From positions 9,410 to 73,409 of the forward strand of contig DDUV01000060.1 of the NCBI GenBank assembly GCA_002344975.1: DNA of 64,000 bases, written 5' to 3'. This document shows positions 26,199-34,646 of this stretch, piece after piece. The position numbers and the translations under genes are program-made. The notes below the pieces were generated by a model. It was not told where the DNA came from. It saw only the letters and a list, made by a program, of their open reading frames with translations, and ran no database searches. This DNA comes from Saprospiraceae bacterium UBA2329 (GTDB lineage: Bacteria > Bacteroidota > Bacteroidia > Chitinophagales > Saprospiraceae). Each line of letters begins with the position of its first letter. Within the stretch, counting starts at the first letter, position 1.

Positions 26199-27869
26199 TC
26201 AGAACAAGCCGCTGATATTGCCCTCGTCGTCAATATCAATACCGTTGGCAGCAGGCACTTCCGGCAATCCCGGCATGCGCATCATCTCACCGGTGATGGG
26301 CACCAAAAAGCCCGCCCCGGCGGCCAGCTCTATTTCGCGCACGGTGAGCGTGAAACCCTGCGGACGACCGATGAGATCGGGATTGTCGGAAAGCGACTTT
26401 TGCGTTTTGGCCATACACACCGGCAGCTTGTCCATGCCCAGCGTACTGATCCGCTTGAGGTCGGTTTTGGCTTTCGCCTGAAACTCCACCGAGCCGGCGC
26501 CATAGTATTTAGTGGCAATGGTGCGTATTTTTTCCTCCACGCTCCATTCCCAATCATATAATGGTGTAAACGGCGTGGTGTTGCCGTCTGCCAATGCCGC
26601 CACCGTCGAGGCCAGATCGGTAGTACCCGCGCCGCCCTGACCCCATACATCGGCCACGTTCACCGGCACGCCCAATTCGGCGCAACGCTCCTGAATCACT
26701 TGAATCTCTTCGGCGCTGTCGGAAGTAAACTTATTGATGGCCACTACGCAGGGCACATTGAAAAGCTTGGCATTTTCCAAATGCTTTTCGAGGTTGGGCA
26801 AGCCCTTTGCTACCGCATCCGGATTCGGTTCGGTCAAGTTTTTCAGCCCTGCGCCGCCATGATATTTCAATGCCCGGATGGTGGCCACTATCACGATGGC
26901 ATTGGGCGAAAGCCCCGCCGTGCGGCACTTGATATCCAAAAATTTCTCGGCGCCGAGATCGAAACCGAAGCCCGCTTCCGTTACAACGTAATCCGACAGA
27001 CTCAGCCCCATCCGGGTGGCAATGATGGAATTGGTGCCTTGCGCAATATTGGCAAACGGGCCACCGTGTAAAATAGCCGGCTGCCCTTCAATGGTTTGCA
27101 CCAGGTTGGGCTTGATGGCGTCCTTCATCAGCGCAGCCATGGCGCCGGGAGCGTGCAGGTCGCGGGCAAAAACGGGCTGCTTATCGTAGGTGAATCCTAC
27201 AAAAATATTTCCGAAGCGACGTTTGAGGTCAATCAGGTCGTCTGAGAGACAAAGTATCGCCATGATTTCAGAGGCCGCCGTGATGTCGAACCCCGTTTCG
27301 CGGGGCACGCCGCCCGTAGTGCCGCCCAACCCGATGACGAGTTTGCGCAAAGCGCGGTCGTTCATGTCCATCACCCGTTTCCAGGCCACGGTGCGGGGGT
27401 CAATGCCGAGGTTGTTCTTTTTGTTTTGCAGGTTGTTGTCAATCAGGGCGGCCAGCAGGTTGTGCGCTTTTTCTATGGCTGCAAAATCGCCGGTGAAGTG
27501 CAGGTTGATGTCTTCCATCGGCAACACCTGCGAATATCCTCCGCCGGTGGCCCCGCCTTTGATACCGAAAACCGGCCCCAGCGAAGGCTCCCGCAACACA
27601 GCCGTAGTGCGCTTCCCGATGCGGTTGAGGCCCTGCGCCAAGCCTATCGAAACGGTGGTTTTGCCCTCGCCCGCCGGCGTAGGCGATATGGCCGACACGA
27701 GTATCAGCTTGTTTTTTGCTGCTTTCTCGCGGTCAATGAGATGCAGTGGCAGTTTCGCTTTGTAGCGCCCGTAGCGCTCTATCTGATCTTCCCCGATGCC
27801 GAGCTGAGCGGCTATCGCGCCAATGTCTTTGAGTTGAATACTTCTGGCAATTTCGATGTCTGAAGCCAT
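26199..27869 (-). CDS. fhs: Formate-tetrahydrofolate ligase
   Basis: The product is 556 residues, the normal length. The ATP-binding loop TPAGEGKTT lies at residues 64-72, and LREPSLGPVFGIKGGATGGG is the conserved substrate region (quoted in part). The enzyme makes 10-formyl-tetrahydrofolate from formate, ATP and tetrahydrofolate in the cytoplasm, feeding purine and formyl-Met synthesis. It stands alone: the neighbours on both sides are unrelated, and a 15-bp inverted repeat lies in its upstream gap. Confidence 0.97.
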   Translation of the reverse strand: MASDIEIARSIQLKDIGAIAAQLGIGEDQIERYGRYKAKLPLHLIDREKAAKNKLILVSAISPTPAGEGKTTVSIGLAQGLNRIGKRTTAVLREPSLGPVFGIKGGATGGGYSQVLPMEDINLHFTGDFAAIEKAHNLLAALIDNNLQNKKNNLGIDPRTVAWKRVMDMNDRALRKLVIGLGGTTGGVPRETGFDITAASEIMAILCLSDDLIDLKRRFGNIFVGFTYDKQPVFARDLHAPGAMAALMKDAIKPNLVQTIEGQPAILHGGPFANIAQGTNSIIATRMGLSLSDYVVTEAGFGFDLGAEKFLDIKCRTAGLSPNAIVIVATIRALKYHGGAGLKNLTEPNPDAVAKGLPNLEKHLENAKLFNVPCVVAINKFTSDSAEEIQVIQERCAELGVPVNVADVWGQGGAGTTDLASTVAALADGNTTPFTPLYDWEWSVEEKIRTIATKYYGAGSVEFQAKAKTDLKRISTLGMDKLPVCMAKTQKSLSDNPDLIGRPQGFTLTVREIELAAGAGFLVPITGEMMRMPGLPEVPAANGIDIDDEGNISGLF

Positions 27870-27949
27870 GATCTTGGTTGGTTTTTATTTGGTTCAAAAA
27901 AATGTTTCGTGTTTCGATCCCAAGGTTTCAGGTTCCGGGCTTCGGGGGT

Positions 27950-27998
27950 AGTGAAGGGGTGACTCAGCAAGTTCCAGTGGGGCAGTCACCCCTTCACT
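27950..27998. repeat. Perfect 15-bp inverted repeat
   Basis: AGTGAAGGGGTGACT (27950-27964) and its exact reverse complement (27984-27998) flank 19 bases. There is no T-run on either side, so an intrinsic terminator is unlikely. It lies between the short-chain dehydrogenase stop and the fhs start. Confidence 0.85.
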
Positions 27999-28050
27999 AA
28001 GCTGGAGAAGAACGCTCCACGATGGCGCCGCCTACCGTCTACCGCAAACT

Positions 28051-28818
28051 TTAAATAGTATGCCCCCCATCTGCCGTAAACACCGCACCCGTACAATACG
28101 CTGCCGCATCGGATGCCAGAAACAGCGCCAGCCCCGATATTTCCTCCACCGAGCCTACCCGTGCCAGCGGCAATTGCCCCAGCACATGATTCAGGATGGC
28201 ATCATTGCTCCAAAGCGCCTGACTAAACTTGGTTTTAATTAGCCCCGGACAAATCACGTTGGCCCGGATGCCGTAAGCTCCCCACTCCTTAGCCTGCACT
28301 TTGGTGAGCATCATCAGAGCAGATTTGCTCACGCTGTAAATGCCCAGCATGGGTTCGGGCGAAATACCGCCGATGCTGCTGATGTTGATGATGGAGCCGC
28401 CGCCGCGCGCTTTCATAGAAGGCAATAAGAGTTTACTCAGTTCAAATGGGCCTTTGACATTCACTTCCATGATTTTGTCAAAAGCGGCCGCATCGGTTTG
28501 TTCCACCGGCCCAAAAACAGGATTGGTAGCTGCATTATTGACCAAAATGTCCACGCCGCCGAAATGCGCCAAGCTCTTTTCTGCGAGGCGTTGCAGATCG
28601 TCGGCGCTTCCTGTATTGGCTGCAACAGCCAGAGCATCAATGCCTTCTGAGCGCAACTCAGCGGCAATAGCTTCTACTGCCTCCTGTTTGCGACTGCTCA
28701 CCACCACTTTTGCGCCCGCCTGCCCCAGGGCGCGGGCAATGCCTTCACCGATGCCTTTGCTGGCGCCGGTGATGACGGCGGTTTTGCCTGCGAGTTGAAA
28801 TTTGTCAAAAATGCTCAT
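28051..28818 (-). CDS. Short-chain dehydrogenase/reductase
   Basis: The product is 255 residues, a classical SDR. The cofactor loop TGASKGIG is at 17-24 and NNAA at 94-97. The active site is complete: Ser147/Ser148 in INISSIGG, Tyr161 and Lys165 in YSVSKSA. Arg43 in SSRKQ after the second strand suggests NADPH. The sequence style, with ILVNNAATNPVFGP, resembles the DHRS4/glucose dehydrogenase-like group, but the substrate cannot be assigned. It is monocistronic, divergent from the small membrane protein gene. Confidence 0.92.
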   Translation of the reverse strand: MSIFDKFQLAGKTAVITGASKGIGEGIARALGQAGAKVVVSSRKQEAVEAIAAELRSEGIDALAVAANTGSADDLQRLAEKSLAHFGGVDILVNNAATNPVFGPVEQTDAAAFDKIMEVNVKGPFELSKLLLPSMKARGGGSIINISSIGGISPEPMLGIYSVSKSALMMLTKVQAKEWGAYGIRANVICPGLIKTKFSQALWSNDAILNHVLGQLPLARVGSVEEISGLALFLASDAAAYCTGAVFTADGGHTI

Positions 28819-28854
28819 GTTCGTTTTTTTTGCGCCGTAAAGAAAAGGATTTTT

Positions 28855-28862
28855 TACTTTTG
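28855..28862 (+). promoter_or_regulatory. Promoter -7 box for the 52-residue membrane protein
   Basis: TACTTTTG is an exact TAnnTTTG match and lies 22 bases before the ATG at 28885. Confidence 0.5.
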
Positions 28863-28884
28863 CCGTACCAAAACAAAATGAGTT

Positions 28885-29043
28885 ATGACTTCCGAATCTT
28901 CTTCTTCCACCATGATGGACTGGGTAATCTTCTTAGTCTCTCTTGTCATTATGATATTGATGCTCATGTTCATGAACGAATGGTTCTGGGTAGCGCTACC
29001 CTTTGTGCTCACCTATTTGGCCAGAGCGCTCAAAGTGATCTGA
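28885..29043 (+). CDS. Small membrane protein, 52 residues
   Basis: ATG at 28885 opens a 52-residue frame: a Ser/Thr-rich N-terminus (MTSESSSSTMMDW), a long hydrophobic stretch rich in Ile, Leu and Met (about residues 13-30), a second one ending FVLTYLARALKVI, then a stop. The gene has its own consensus -7 box and is followed 20 bases later by an intrinsic terminator, so it looks like a complete single-gene unit. An overlapping longer frame from 28830 has no hydrophobic logic. The function is unknown. Confidence 0.6.
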   Translation: MTSESSSSTMMDWVIFLVSLVIMILMLMFMNEWFWVALPFVLTYLARALKVI

Positions 29044-29063
29044 GCAAAGGGACGCCAAAAAAC

Positions 29064-29098
29064 AAAAGCCGGACGACGTACAGTTGCCCGGCTTTTTT
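29064..29098. terminator. Intrinsic terminator, bidirectional
   Basis: AAAAGCCGG and CCGGCTTTT form a nine-pair stem followed by T on the plus strand and, through the A-run, on the minus strand. It separates the small membrane protein gene from the convergent DUF937 gene. Confidence 0.8.
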
Positions 29099-29121
29099 AT
29101 GATCGTTGTTTTGTACTCCGA

Positions 29122-29739
29122 TTACTTTTTGAACAAATTCCCCAGCACATTCATGCCGATACGGGCGATGTCGTCCATAGCGCTGCCGTCGCCATCGCGG
29201 TCGAGTAGTCGGGAAACCATGCTCATAGCCGGATTGCCCTGTGCCTGCTTGGAGCCGGCTACATTGGTCAATAAGCCTGCCAAGCCGGCCACATCCAATC
29301 CTTGCTGGCGTTTGCTTTGGCCCAACATCCCCATCACTACCGGAGCGAGCATTTGCATCAGATTGCCCGTTTGGCCGGAATTGAGACCGCTCATCTGGCT
29401 GATCATGTCAACGGCGCCACTTTGGCGGTCGCCGAGGATGTGGTTGAGGATGCCGGCGCCATTGAGTGCGCGGTTGTCTTGAGCAGGCGCTTGACCGCCG
29501 AGCAAACCTGCCAGATTGCTGAGTATGCTGCCGTCATGGTCCCTGTCCAAGGCATTCGACAAAGCAGCGGCTCCTTGTTCAGTCGAAGCATTGCGAGCCA
29601 AAGCACTGACCAAAGTACCCATGATACCGGTAGCAGCAGAGGCCGTTTGTTGGCGGTCTGCTCCAAGCTGAGAGCTGAGTTGATCAACCATGTCGTCCGG
29701 CAATTGGCCCTGGAGCAAATCCATTAAGTTCAGATTCAT
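29122..29739 (-). CDS. DUF937 domain protein
   Basis: The product is 205 residues from MNLNLMDLLQGQLPDDMVDQ; the frame is open 44 codons further upstream through a promoter region. The pattern of helices rich in Gly, Leu and Ala (GIMGTLVSALARNAS, LAGLLGG, GILNHILGDRQ, MQMLAPVVMGMLGQ) is that of DUF937. Two Asp-rich loops, LDRDHDGS and LDRDGDGS, resemble calcium-binding loops. No signal peptide is present. The function of the family is unknown. A TATCTTTG box lies at 29846-29853 on the minus strand. Confidence 0.85.
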   Translation of the reverse strand: MNLNLMDLLQGQLPDDMVDQLSSQLGADRQQTASAATGIMGTLVSALARNASTEQGAAALSNALDRDHDGSILSNLAGLLGGQAPAQDNRALNGAGILNHILGDRQSGAVDMISQMSGLNSGQTGNLMQMLAPVVMGMLGQSKRQQGLDVAGLAGLLTNVAGSKQAQGNPAMSMVSRLLDRDGDGSAMDDIARIGMNVLGNLFKK

Positions 29740-29961
29740 TTTACTTTTTTGTTTAGTGGAAAAAACACGTTTGAGACGGTACTCGCCGGCAAAGTCACAT
29801 TCCTTTTGGCTTGCCGAACGAATGAATTTCGTATCAATTTCATGGCAAAGATAACAAATGAGGTTTATCATTTTTTATATTGACAAAAGTCTTTTGCAAT
29901 CAAAAATCATATCGCCTATATTGCCGCTCCAAACCAAACGATTGACCAATAAATACCAGAC

Positions 29962-30345
29962 ATGACCGACAAAAACACTGTAAAAATCCTGTTGGTGGAC
30001 GATGAACCGGGAATCCTTGCCGCACTGGAGTTTCTGGTAAAAAATGAAGGATACCAGGTCTTTACCGCCACCAACGGAGAGCAGGCGCTGGCACTCGCAC
30101 AAGAGCTTGTGCCCAATCTCATCGTATTAGATGTGATGATGCCTGGCTTAGACGGCTTCCAAACCGCACTGCGTATACGGGCCATTCCTGCTTTGGAAGA
30201 CTGCCGGATCATCTTTCTCACTGCCAAAGGCACTATGCAAGACCGGCGGCAAGGATACGACAGCGGCGCGGAAATTTATCTCTCCAAACCTTTTGATAAC
30301 GACCAGCTCATAGATGCTATCAATGAACTGATTGAATACGGATAA
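29962..30345 (+). CDS. Single-domain response regulator (CheY-like)
   Basis: The product is 127 residues, a receiver domain alone. All functional residues are present: Asp13 and Asp14 (LVDDEPG), phospho-acceptor Asp57 in IVLDVMMPG, Thr87 (FLTAKG) and Lys109 (LSKPF). It has no output domain, so it must act by protein contact. No kinase is adjacent. It is followed 73 bases later by acs, with a palindromic promoter region between, so it is probably a separate unit even though it shares the strand. Confidence 0.93.
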   Translation: MTDKNTVKILLVDDEPGILAALEFLVKNEGYQVFTATNGEQALALAQELVPNLIVLDVMMPGLDGFQTALRIRAIPALEDCRIIFLTAKGTMQDRRQGYDSGAEIYLSKPFDNDQLIDAINELIEYG

Positions 30346-30365
30346 AAAATATTTGCAAATTATAT

Positions 30366-30397
30366 GCACAAATATAAATATCTATATATATTTGTGC
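30366..30397. promoter_or_regulatory. Palindrome overlapping the acs promoter
   Basis: GCACAAATATA (30366-30376) and its exact reverse complement (30387-30397) flank ten A/T-rich bases. The right arm contains TATATTTG (30387-30394), a perfect -7 box reading toward acs 25 bases before its ATG. The left arm carries the same box reading the other way. The arrangement suits a dimeric regulator site or back-to-back promoters. Confidence 0.6.
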
Positions 30398-30418
30398 TCC
30401 ATCAAAACCTGACCAACA

Positions 30419-32317
30419 ATGACAAAAGTGATCAAATCTTTCGACGAGTACAAAGAAGTGTACCAACGCAGCGTAGAAGATCCCGAAGGCTTCTGGGCAG
30501 AACAGGCAGAAACATTTACCTGGCAAAAAAAGTGGGATAAAGTTGTGGAATGGGATTTCCACAATCTGGATGTCAAATGGTTTGTAAATGGTAAAATGAA
30601 CATCACTGAAAACTGCTTAGACCGCCACTTGGCCGACCGGGGAGATCAGACAGCTATTCTGTGGGAGGCCAATGACCCTAAGGCTCCGAACAAAACTTAT
30701 ACCTATCGCCAGTTGTACGAAGCAGTAAATAGAACTGCCAATGCACTGAAGGCCAATGGAATTCAGAAAGGAGACCGCGTTTGTTTTTATATGCCTATGG
30801 TGCCCGAACTGGCCATTGCCGTATTGGCCTGCGCCCGCATCGGCGCCGTTCACTCCGTGGTATTTGCAGGCTTCTCAGCCTCCGCACTGGCCGACCGCAT
30901 CAAGGACTCCGAGTGTAAAATGGTGATCTGCTCCGACTTCAACGACCGGGGCGCCAAGCACATTCCCGTAAAAGCTGTGGTGGACGAAGCCATCGCTCTG
31001 GGCTGCGACAGCGTAAAAACCGTTTTGGTTCACCAATCTACCGGCGACCCGCTCGCTTTCAACTCTGCCATTGACAAATGGTGGCACGAAGAAGTGGACC
31101 ATCAGAGCGCCGAATGCCCCGCCGAACAAATGGACGCAGAAGACATGCTCTTCATCCTCTATACTTCCGGCTCGACGGGCAAACCCAAAGGCGTGGTACA
31201 CACCTGCGGCGGATACATGGTTTATACCGCTTACAGTTTCAAGAATGTATTCCAATACGACGACGGTGACATATACTGGTGTACGGCCGACATTGGCTGG
31301 ATCACCGGCCACTCTTACATCGTTTATGGCCCGCTGCTGGCCGGCGCCACCACAGTAATGTTTGAAGGTGTGCCGACTTACCCGGATGCAGCGAGGTTCT
31401 GGCAAACCATCGAAAAACTGAAAGTTACACACTTCTACACGGCGCCTACGGCCATACGCGCACTCATGGCGATGGGCGATCAATACACCGAAGGGCACGA
31501 TTTCAGCAGCCTGAAAGTATTGGGCAGCGTAGGAGAGCCGATCAACGAAGAGGCCTGGCACTGGTATCAGGACAAAATCGGCGGAGGCAAACTGCCCATC
31601 GCCGACACCTGGTGGCAAACCGAAACCGGCGGCATCCTCATCACGCCGCTGGCAGGTGTGACGCCCACCATTCCTTCTTATGCCACTTTCCCGATGCCGG
31701 GCGTACAGCCTTGTCTGGTGGATACCAATGGCGTAGAATTGGAGGGCGATAATGTGGAGGGTATGCTTTGCATCAAATATCCCTGGCCTTCGATCATCCG
31801 CACCACTTATGGCGATCACGAGCGCTGCAAGCAAACGTATTTCAGCACCTTCCCGGGCAAATATTTCACCGGCGACGGCGCCCGCCGCGACCATGACGGT
31901 ATGTACCGCATCATTGGCCGGGTGGATGACGTGATCAACGTATCGGGACACCGCATCGGCACGGCGGAGGTAGAAAACGCCATCAATCAGCACCCACAGG
32001 TGGTGGAATCGGCAGTGGTGGGCTATCCGCACGACATCAAAGGGCAGGGCATTTATGCCTATGTCATCGCCACCGGAGTGATTTCCGATGAGCAACAATT
32101 CATTAAGGAGGTGCTGGCGGTAGTGACCAAGGTGATCGGCCCGATTGCCAAGCCCGACAAGATACAAGTAGTGACCGGTTTGCCCAAAACGCGCTCCGGT
32201 AAGATCATGCGCCGCATTTTGCGCAAAGTGGCCGCCGGCGAAACCGACAGTCTGGGCGATACCTCTACGCTGCTCAATCCGGAGATCGTAGAAGAGATCA
32301 AAACCGGCGCGAAGTAG
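30419..32317 (+). CDS. acs: Acetyl-CoA synthetase
   Basis: The product is 632 residues. It is an AMP-forming acyl-CoA synthetase with the P-loop-like YTSGSTGKPKG, the adenylate motif DTWWQTETGG and the hinge FTGDGARRD. The acetylatable catalytic lysine is at residue 595 in TRSGKIMRR. The tryptophan in the DTWWQTE stretch is the residue that limits the acid pocket to acetate. The enzyme activates acetate to acetyl-CoA with ATP. A second ligase of the same superfamily lies downstream on the same strand. Confidence 0.95.
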   Translation: MTKVIKSFDEYKEVYQRSVEDPEGFWAEQAETFTWQKKWDKVVEWDFHNLDVKWFVNGKMNITENCLDRHLADRGDQTAILWEANDPKAPNKTYTYRQLYEAVNRTANALKANGIQKGDRVCFYMPMVPELAIAVLACARIGAVHSVVFAGFSASALADRIKDSECKMVICSDFNDRGAKHIPVKAVVDEAIALGCDSVKTVLVHQSTGDPLAFNSAIDKWWHEEVDHQSAECPAEQMDAEDMLFILYTSGSTGKPKGVVHTCGGYMVYTAYSFKNVFQYDDGDIYWCTADIGWITGHSYIVYGPLLAGATTVMFEGVPTYPDAARFWQTIEKLKVTHFYTAPTAIRALMAMGDQYTEGHDFSSLKVLGSVGEPINEEAWHWYQDKIGGGKLPIADTWWQTETGGILITPLAGVTPTIPSYATFPMPGVQPCLVDTNGVELEGDNVEGMLCIKYPWPSIIRTTYGDHERCKQTYFSTFPGKYFTGDGARRDHDGMYRIIGRVDDVINVSGHRIGTAEVENAINQHPQVVESAVVGYPHDIKGQGIYAYVIATGVISDEQQFIKEVLAVVTKVIGPIAKPDKIQVVTGLPKTRSGKIMRRILRKVAAGETDSLGDTSTLLNPEIVEEIKTGAK

Positions 32318-32419
32318 AGTTTGTAAGCGGGTAGAACCCGCAGGATAGTCGGCACGAGGTAGAACCTCGCGCCGGCGAAGACAGATCAAAACCGGCGCGA
32401 AGTAGGGTGTGCAAGCGGG
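32295..32419. repeat. Duplicated acs 3' end with twin hairpins
   Basis: The last codons of acs and following bases, starting AGATCAAAACCGGCGCGAAG at 32295, recur 88 bases later at 32383, ending in AAGCGGG in both copies with a few changes. Between them stand two hairpins with the same loop TAGAA: GCGGG-TAGAA-CCCGC (32327-32341) and CGAGG-TAGAA-CCTCG (32355-32369). The rest of the gap to 32639 is GC-rich without a gene. Confidence 0.8.
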
Positions 32420-32639
32420 AGCAGGTCAGGCGGCAACTTCGGGTTGCCTCCTGACTTGCTGGCCCATCGCGTTTGGCCGCAGCAGGGGGTGAAGCGGATA
32501 TGCGGCCGGCGGGATAGAGCATAGTGGCCGCATAAGAGCGGAACACCCGGCGCCCGCAGCCTGCTTTCTCCCTCCTTTGGAGGGTCGGGGAGGCGGTAGA
32601 GCGGGCGGCTGCCATAAAAATACTGTAAACAAACAACCC

Positions 32640-34520
32640 ATGTCCTACCAATCCACATTTGACCGAAGCATCCGGCAGCCGGAGGCTTTTTGGGAAGAGC
32701 AAGCCAAAGCCGTTTCCTGGTTTCGGTTTCCCGAAAAAATTCTTTTTAAAGACGAAAAAGGGCTAGACCGCTGGTATGGCGGCGGGCGGCTGAATACGGC
32801 CTGGCTGTGTTTGGACTACCATGTTGAAGCCGGCCGGGGCGAGCAAGTGGCCATCCATTACGACTCGCCTACCACCGGGGTAAAACGCAGCATCACCTAC
32901 CGCGAACTGTTGGACGAGGTGAGCCGCTTTGCCGGGGTACTGAAAAGTTTCGGCGTAGAAAAAGGCGACCGCGTGGTGATTTATATGCCGATGGTGCCGC
33001 AAACGGTGGTGGCCATGCTGGCCTGCGCCCGGTTGGGGGCCGTACATTCGGTGGTGTTCGGCGGTTTTGCGCCGCGCGAGCTGGCCATTCGCATAGACGA
33101 TGCCAAGCCGAAACTGCTCATCACATCGGGCGGCGGTATTGAGATCAGCAAGGTGATTGAGTACATGCCTATTGTGAACCTGGCTTGGGAGGAAGCCACG
33201 CACAAACCCGATGCCTGCATTGTGTTGCAACGCGATTTTGTACCCGTGCCTCTGGTGCCCGGCCGCGACCATGACTGGAATGAACTGATGGCCAAGGCCG
33301 AACCGGCTGCTCATGTAGAGGTGGAAGCTACCGATCCGCTGTACATTTTATACACATCGGGTACGACGGGCAAGCCCAAAGGCGTGGTGCGCGACAATGG
33401 CGGCTACGCGGTAGCGCTGAAGTGGAGCATGGCCAATATATATGGCGTGCAGCCCGGCGATGTGTACTGGGCCGCATCCGATGTAGGTTGGGTGGTGGGC
33501 CACTCGTACATCATTTACGGGCCGCTGCTGCATGGCTGTACCACCATTTTATATGAGGGCAAACCTGTGCGGACACCCGATGCCGGCGCGTTTTGGCGCG
33601 TTATTGAGGAGTACAAAGTGAACGTACTTTTCACGGCGCCGACGGCCATTCGGGCCATTAAAAAAGAAGACCCGGAGGGCAGTCTGCGGCATCAATACGA
33701 CTTGAACAGCCTGCGCTATCTGTTTTTGGCCGGCGAGCGCTGCGATGTAGCCACCTTGGAGTGGTCGCAGCAACTATTGGGCAAACCCGTGATAGACCAC
33801 TGGTGGCAAACCGAATCGGGATGGCCTATGCTGGCCAACTCGGTGGGGCTGGAATTGCTGCCTGTGAAGCCCGGCTCGGTGAGCAAACCCGTGTGCGGCT
33901 TCGACATTCAGGTGCTTGACGCGACCGGCCGGCAAATGCCTGCCGGCGAGGAGGGCATTGTGGTGGTAAAACTGCCGCTGCCGCCCGGCAACCTGCCCGA
34001 TTTGTGGAACGATACCGTCCGATTTAAACAATCTTACCTCGATCCGTATCCCGGCTATTTCTTCTCCGGCGACGGCGGCTACATAGATGCCGACGGCTAT
34101 GTGTACATCACTGGCCGCATAGACGACATCATCAACGTGGCCGGGCACCGGCTCTCGACGGCGGCGATGGAGGAAGTGGTGGCTGCGCATCCGGCGGTGG
34201 CCGAGTGTGCCGTCATCGGCGTACACGACAATATGAAGGGCGAAGTACCGATGGGGTTTGTGGTGCTCAAAGCGGGCATCAACATCGGAGAGGAGCAATT
34301 GGAAAAAGAGTTGGTGGCTTTGGTACGCGAGAAGGTAGGGCCGGTGGCTTTTTTCAAACAGGCCATTGTAGTAAAACGACTACCGAAAACGAGATCGGGC
34401 AAAATCCTGCGCAAGATCATGCGCAACATGGCCGACGGCAAGGAGTTTACCATGCCTTCGACGATAGAGGATGCCTCGGTGTTGTCGGAACTGGAGGATA
34501 CGATGCGGGAGCACCAATAG
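32640..34520 (+). CDS. prpE: Propionyl-CoA synthetase-like acyl-CoA ligase
   Basis: The product is 626 residues from MSYQSTFDRSIRQPEAFW; upstream codons in frame are repeat sequence. It has YTSGTTGKPKGVVRDNGGYAVALKW, which is the PrpE-type extension of the P-loop motif, then DHWWQTESGWP and the catalytic Lys588 in TRSGKILRK. PrpE activates propionate to propionyl-CoA; the Gly-Trp-Pro following the WWQTES motif differs from Acs and fits a propionate or similar acid. It is a diverged paralogue of the upstream acs gene. No methylcitrate genes are in the window. Confidence 0.85.
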   Translation: MSYQSTFDRSIRQPEAFWEEQAKAVSWFRFPEKILFKDEKGLDRWYGGGRLNTAWLCLDYHVEAGRGEQVAIHYDSPTTGVKRSITYRELLDEVSRFAGVLKSFGVEKGDRVVIYMPMVPQTVVAMLACARLGAVHSVVFGGFAPRELAIRIDDAKPKLLITSGGGIEISKVIEYMPIVNLAWEEATHKPDACIVLQRDFVPVPLVPGRDHDWNELMAKAEPAAHVEVEATDPLYILYTSGTTGKPKGVVRDNGGYAVALKWSMANIYGVQPGDVYWAASDVGWVVGHSYIIYGPLLHGCTTILYEGKPVRTPDAGAFWRVIEEYKVNVLFTAPTAIRAIKKEDPEGSLRHQYDLNSLRYLFLAGERCDVATLEWSQQLLGKPVIDHWWQTESGWPMLANSVGLELLPVKPGSVSKPVCGFDIQVLDATGRQMPAGEEGIVVVKLPLPPGNLPDLWNDTVRFKQSYLDPYPGYFFSGDGGYIDADGYVYITGRIDDIINVAGHRLSTAAMEEVVAAHPAVAECAVIGVHDNMKGEVPMGFVVLKAGINIGEEQLEKELVALVREKVGPVAFFKQAIVVKRLPKTRSGKILRKIMRNMADGKEFTMPSTIEDASVLSELEDTMREHQ

Positions 34521-34575
34521 TTGTTCTGTAACTAAAACAGGCGGGCTACCACTTTATTTTTTTGTCGCCCCTTAC

Positions 34576-34617
34576 AAAAAAAACGAGTTGCGAGAACATG
34601 TATCCCGCAACTCGTTT
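34576..34617 (-). terminator. Intrinsic terminator of the T9SS cargo gene
   Basis: On the minus strand ACGAGTTGCG and CGCAACTCGT form a ten-pair stem followed by eight T. It lies 30 bases after the stop of the T9SS cargo gene and faces the end of prpE. Confidence 0.85.
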
Positions 34618-34646
34618 GCTTATAAGCTAAAACACTTAGTAGTATC

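Noticed and set aside
28830..29102. 90-codon frame overlapping the 52-residue membrane protein
   Set aside because: It starts upstream of the promoter box and has no coherent composition; the shorter frame has promoter, membrane segments and terminator in order.
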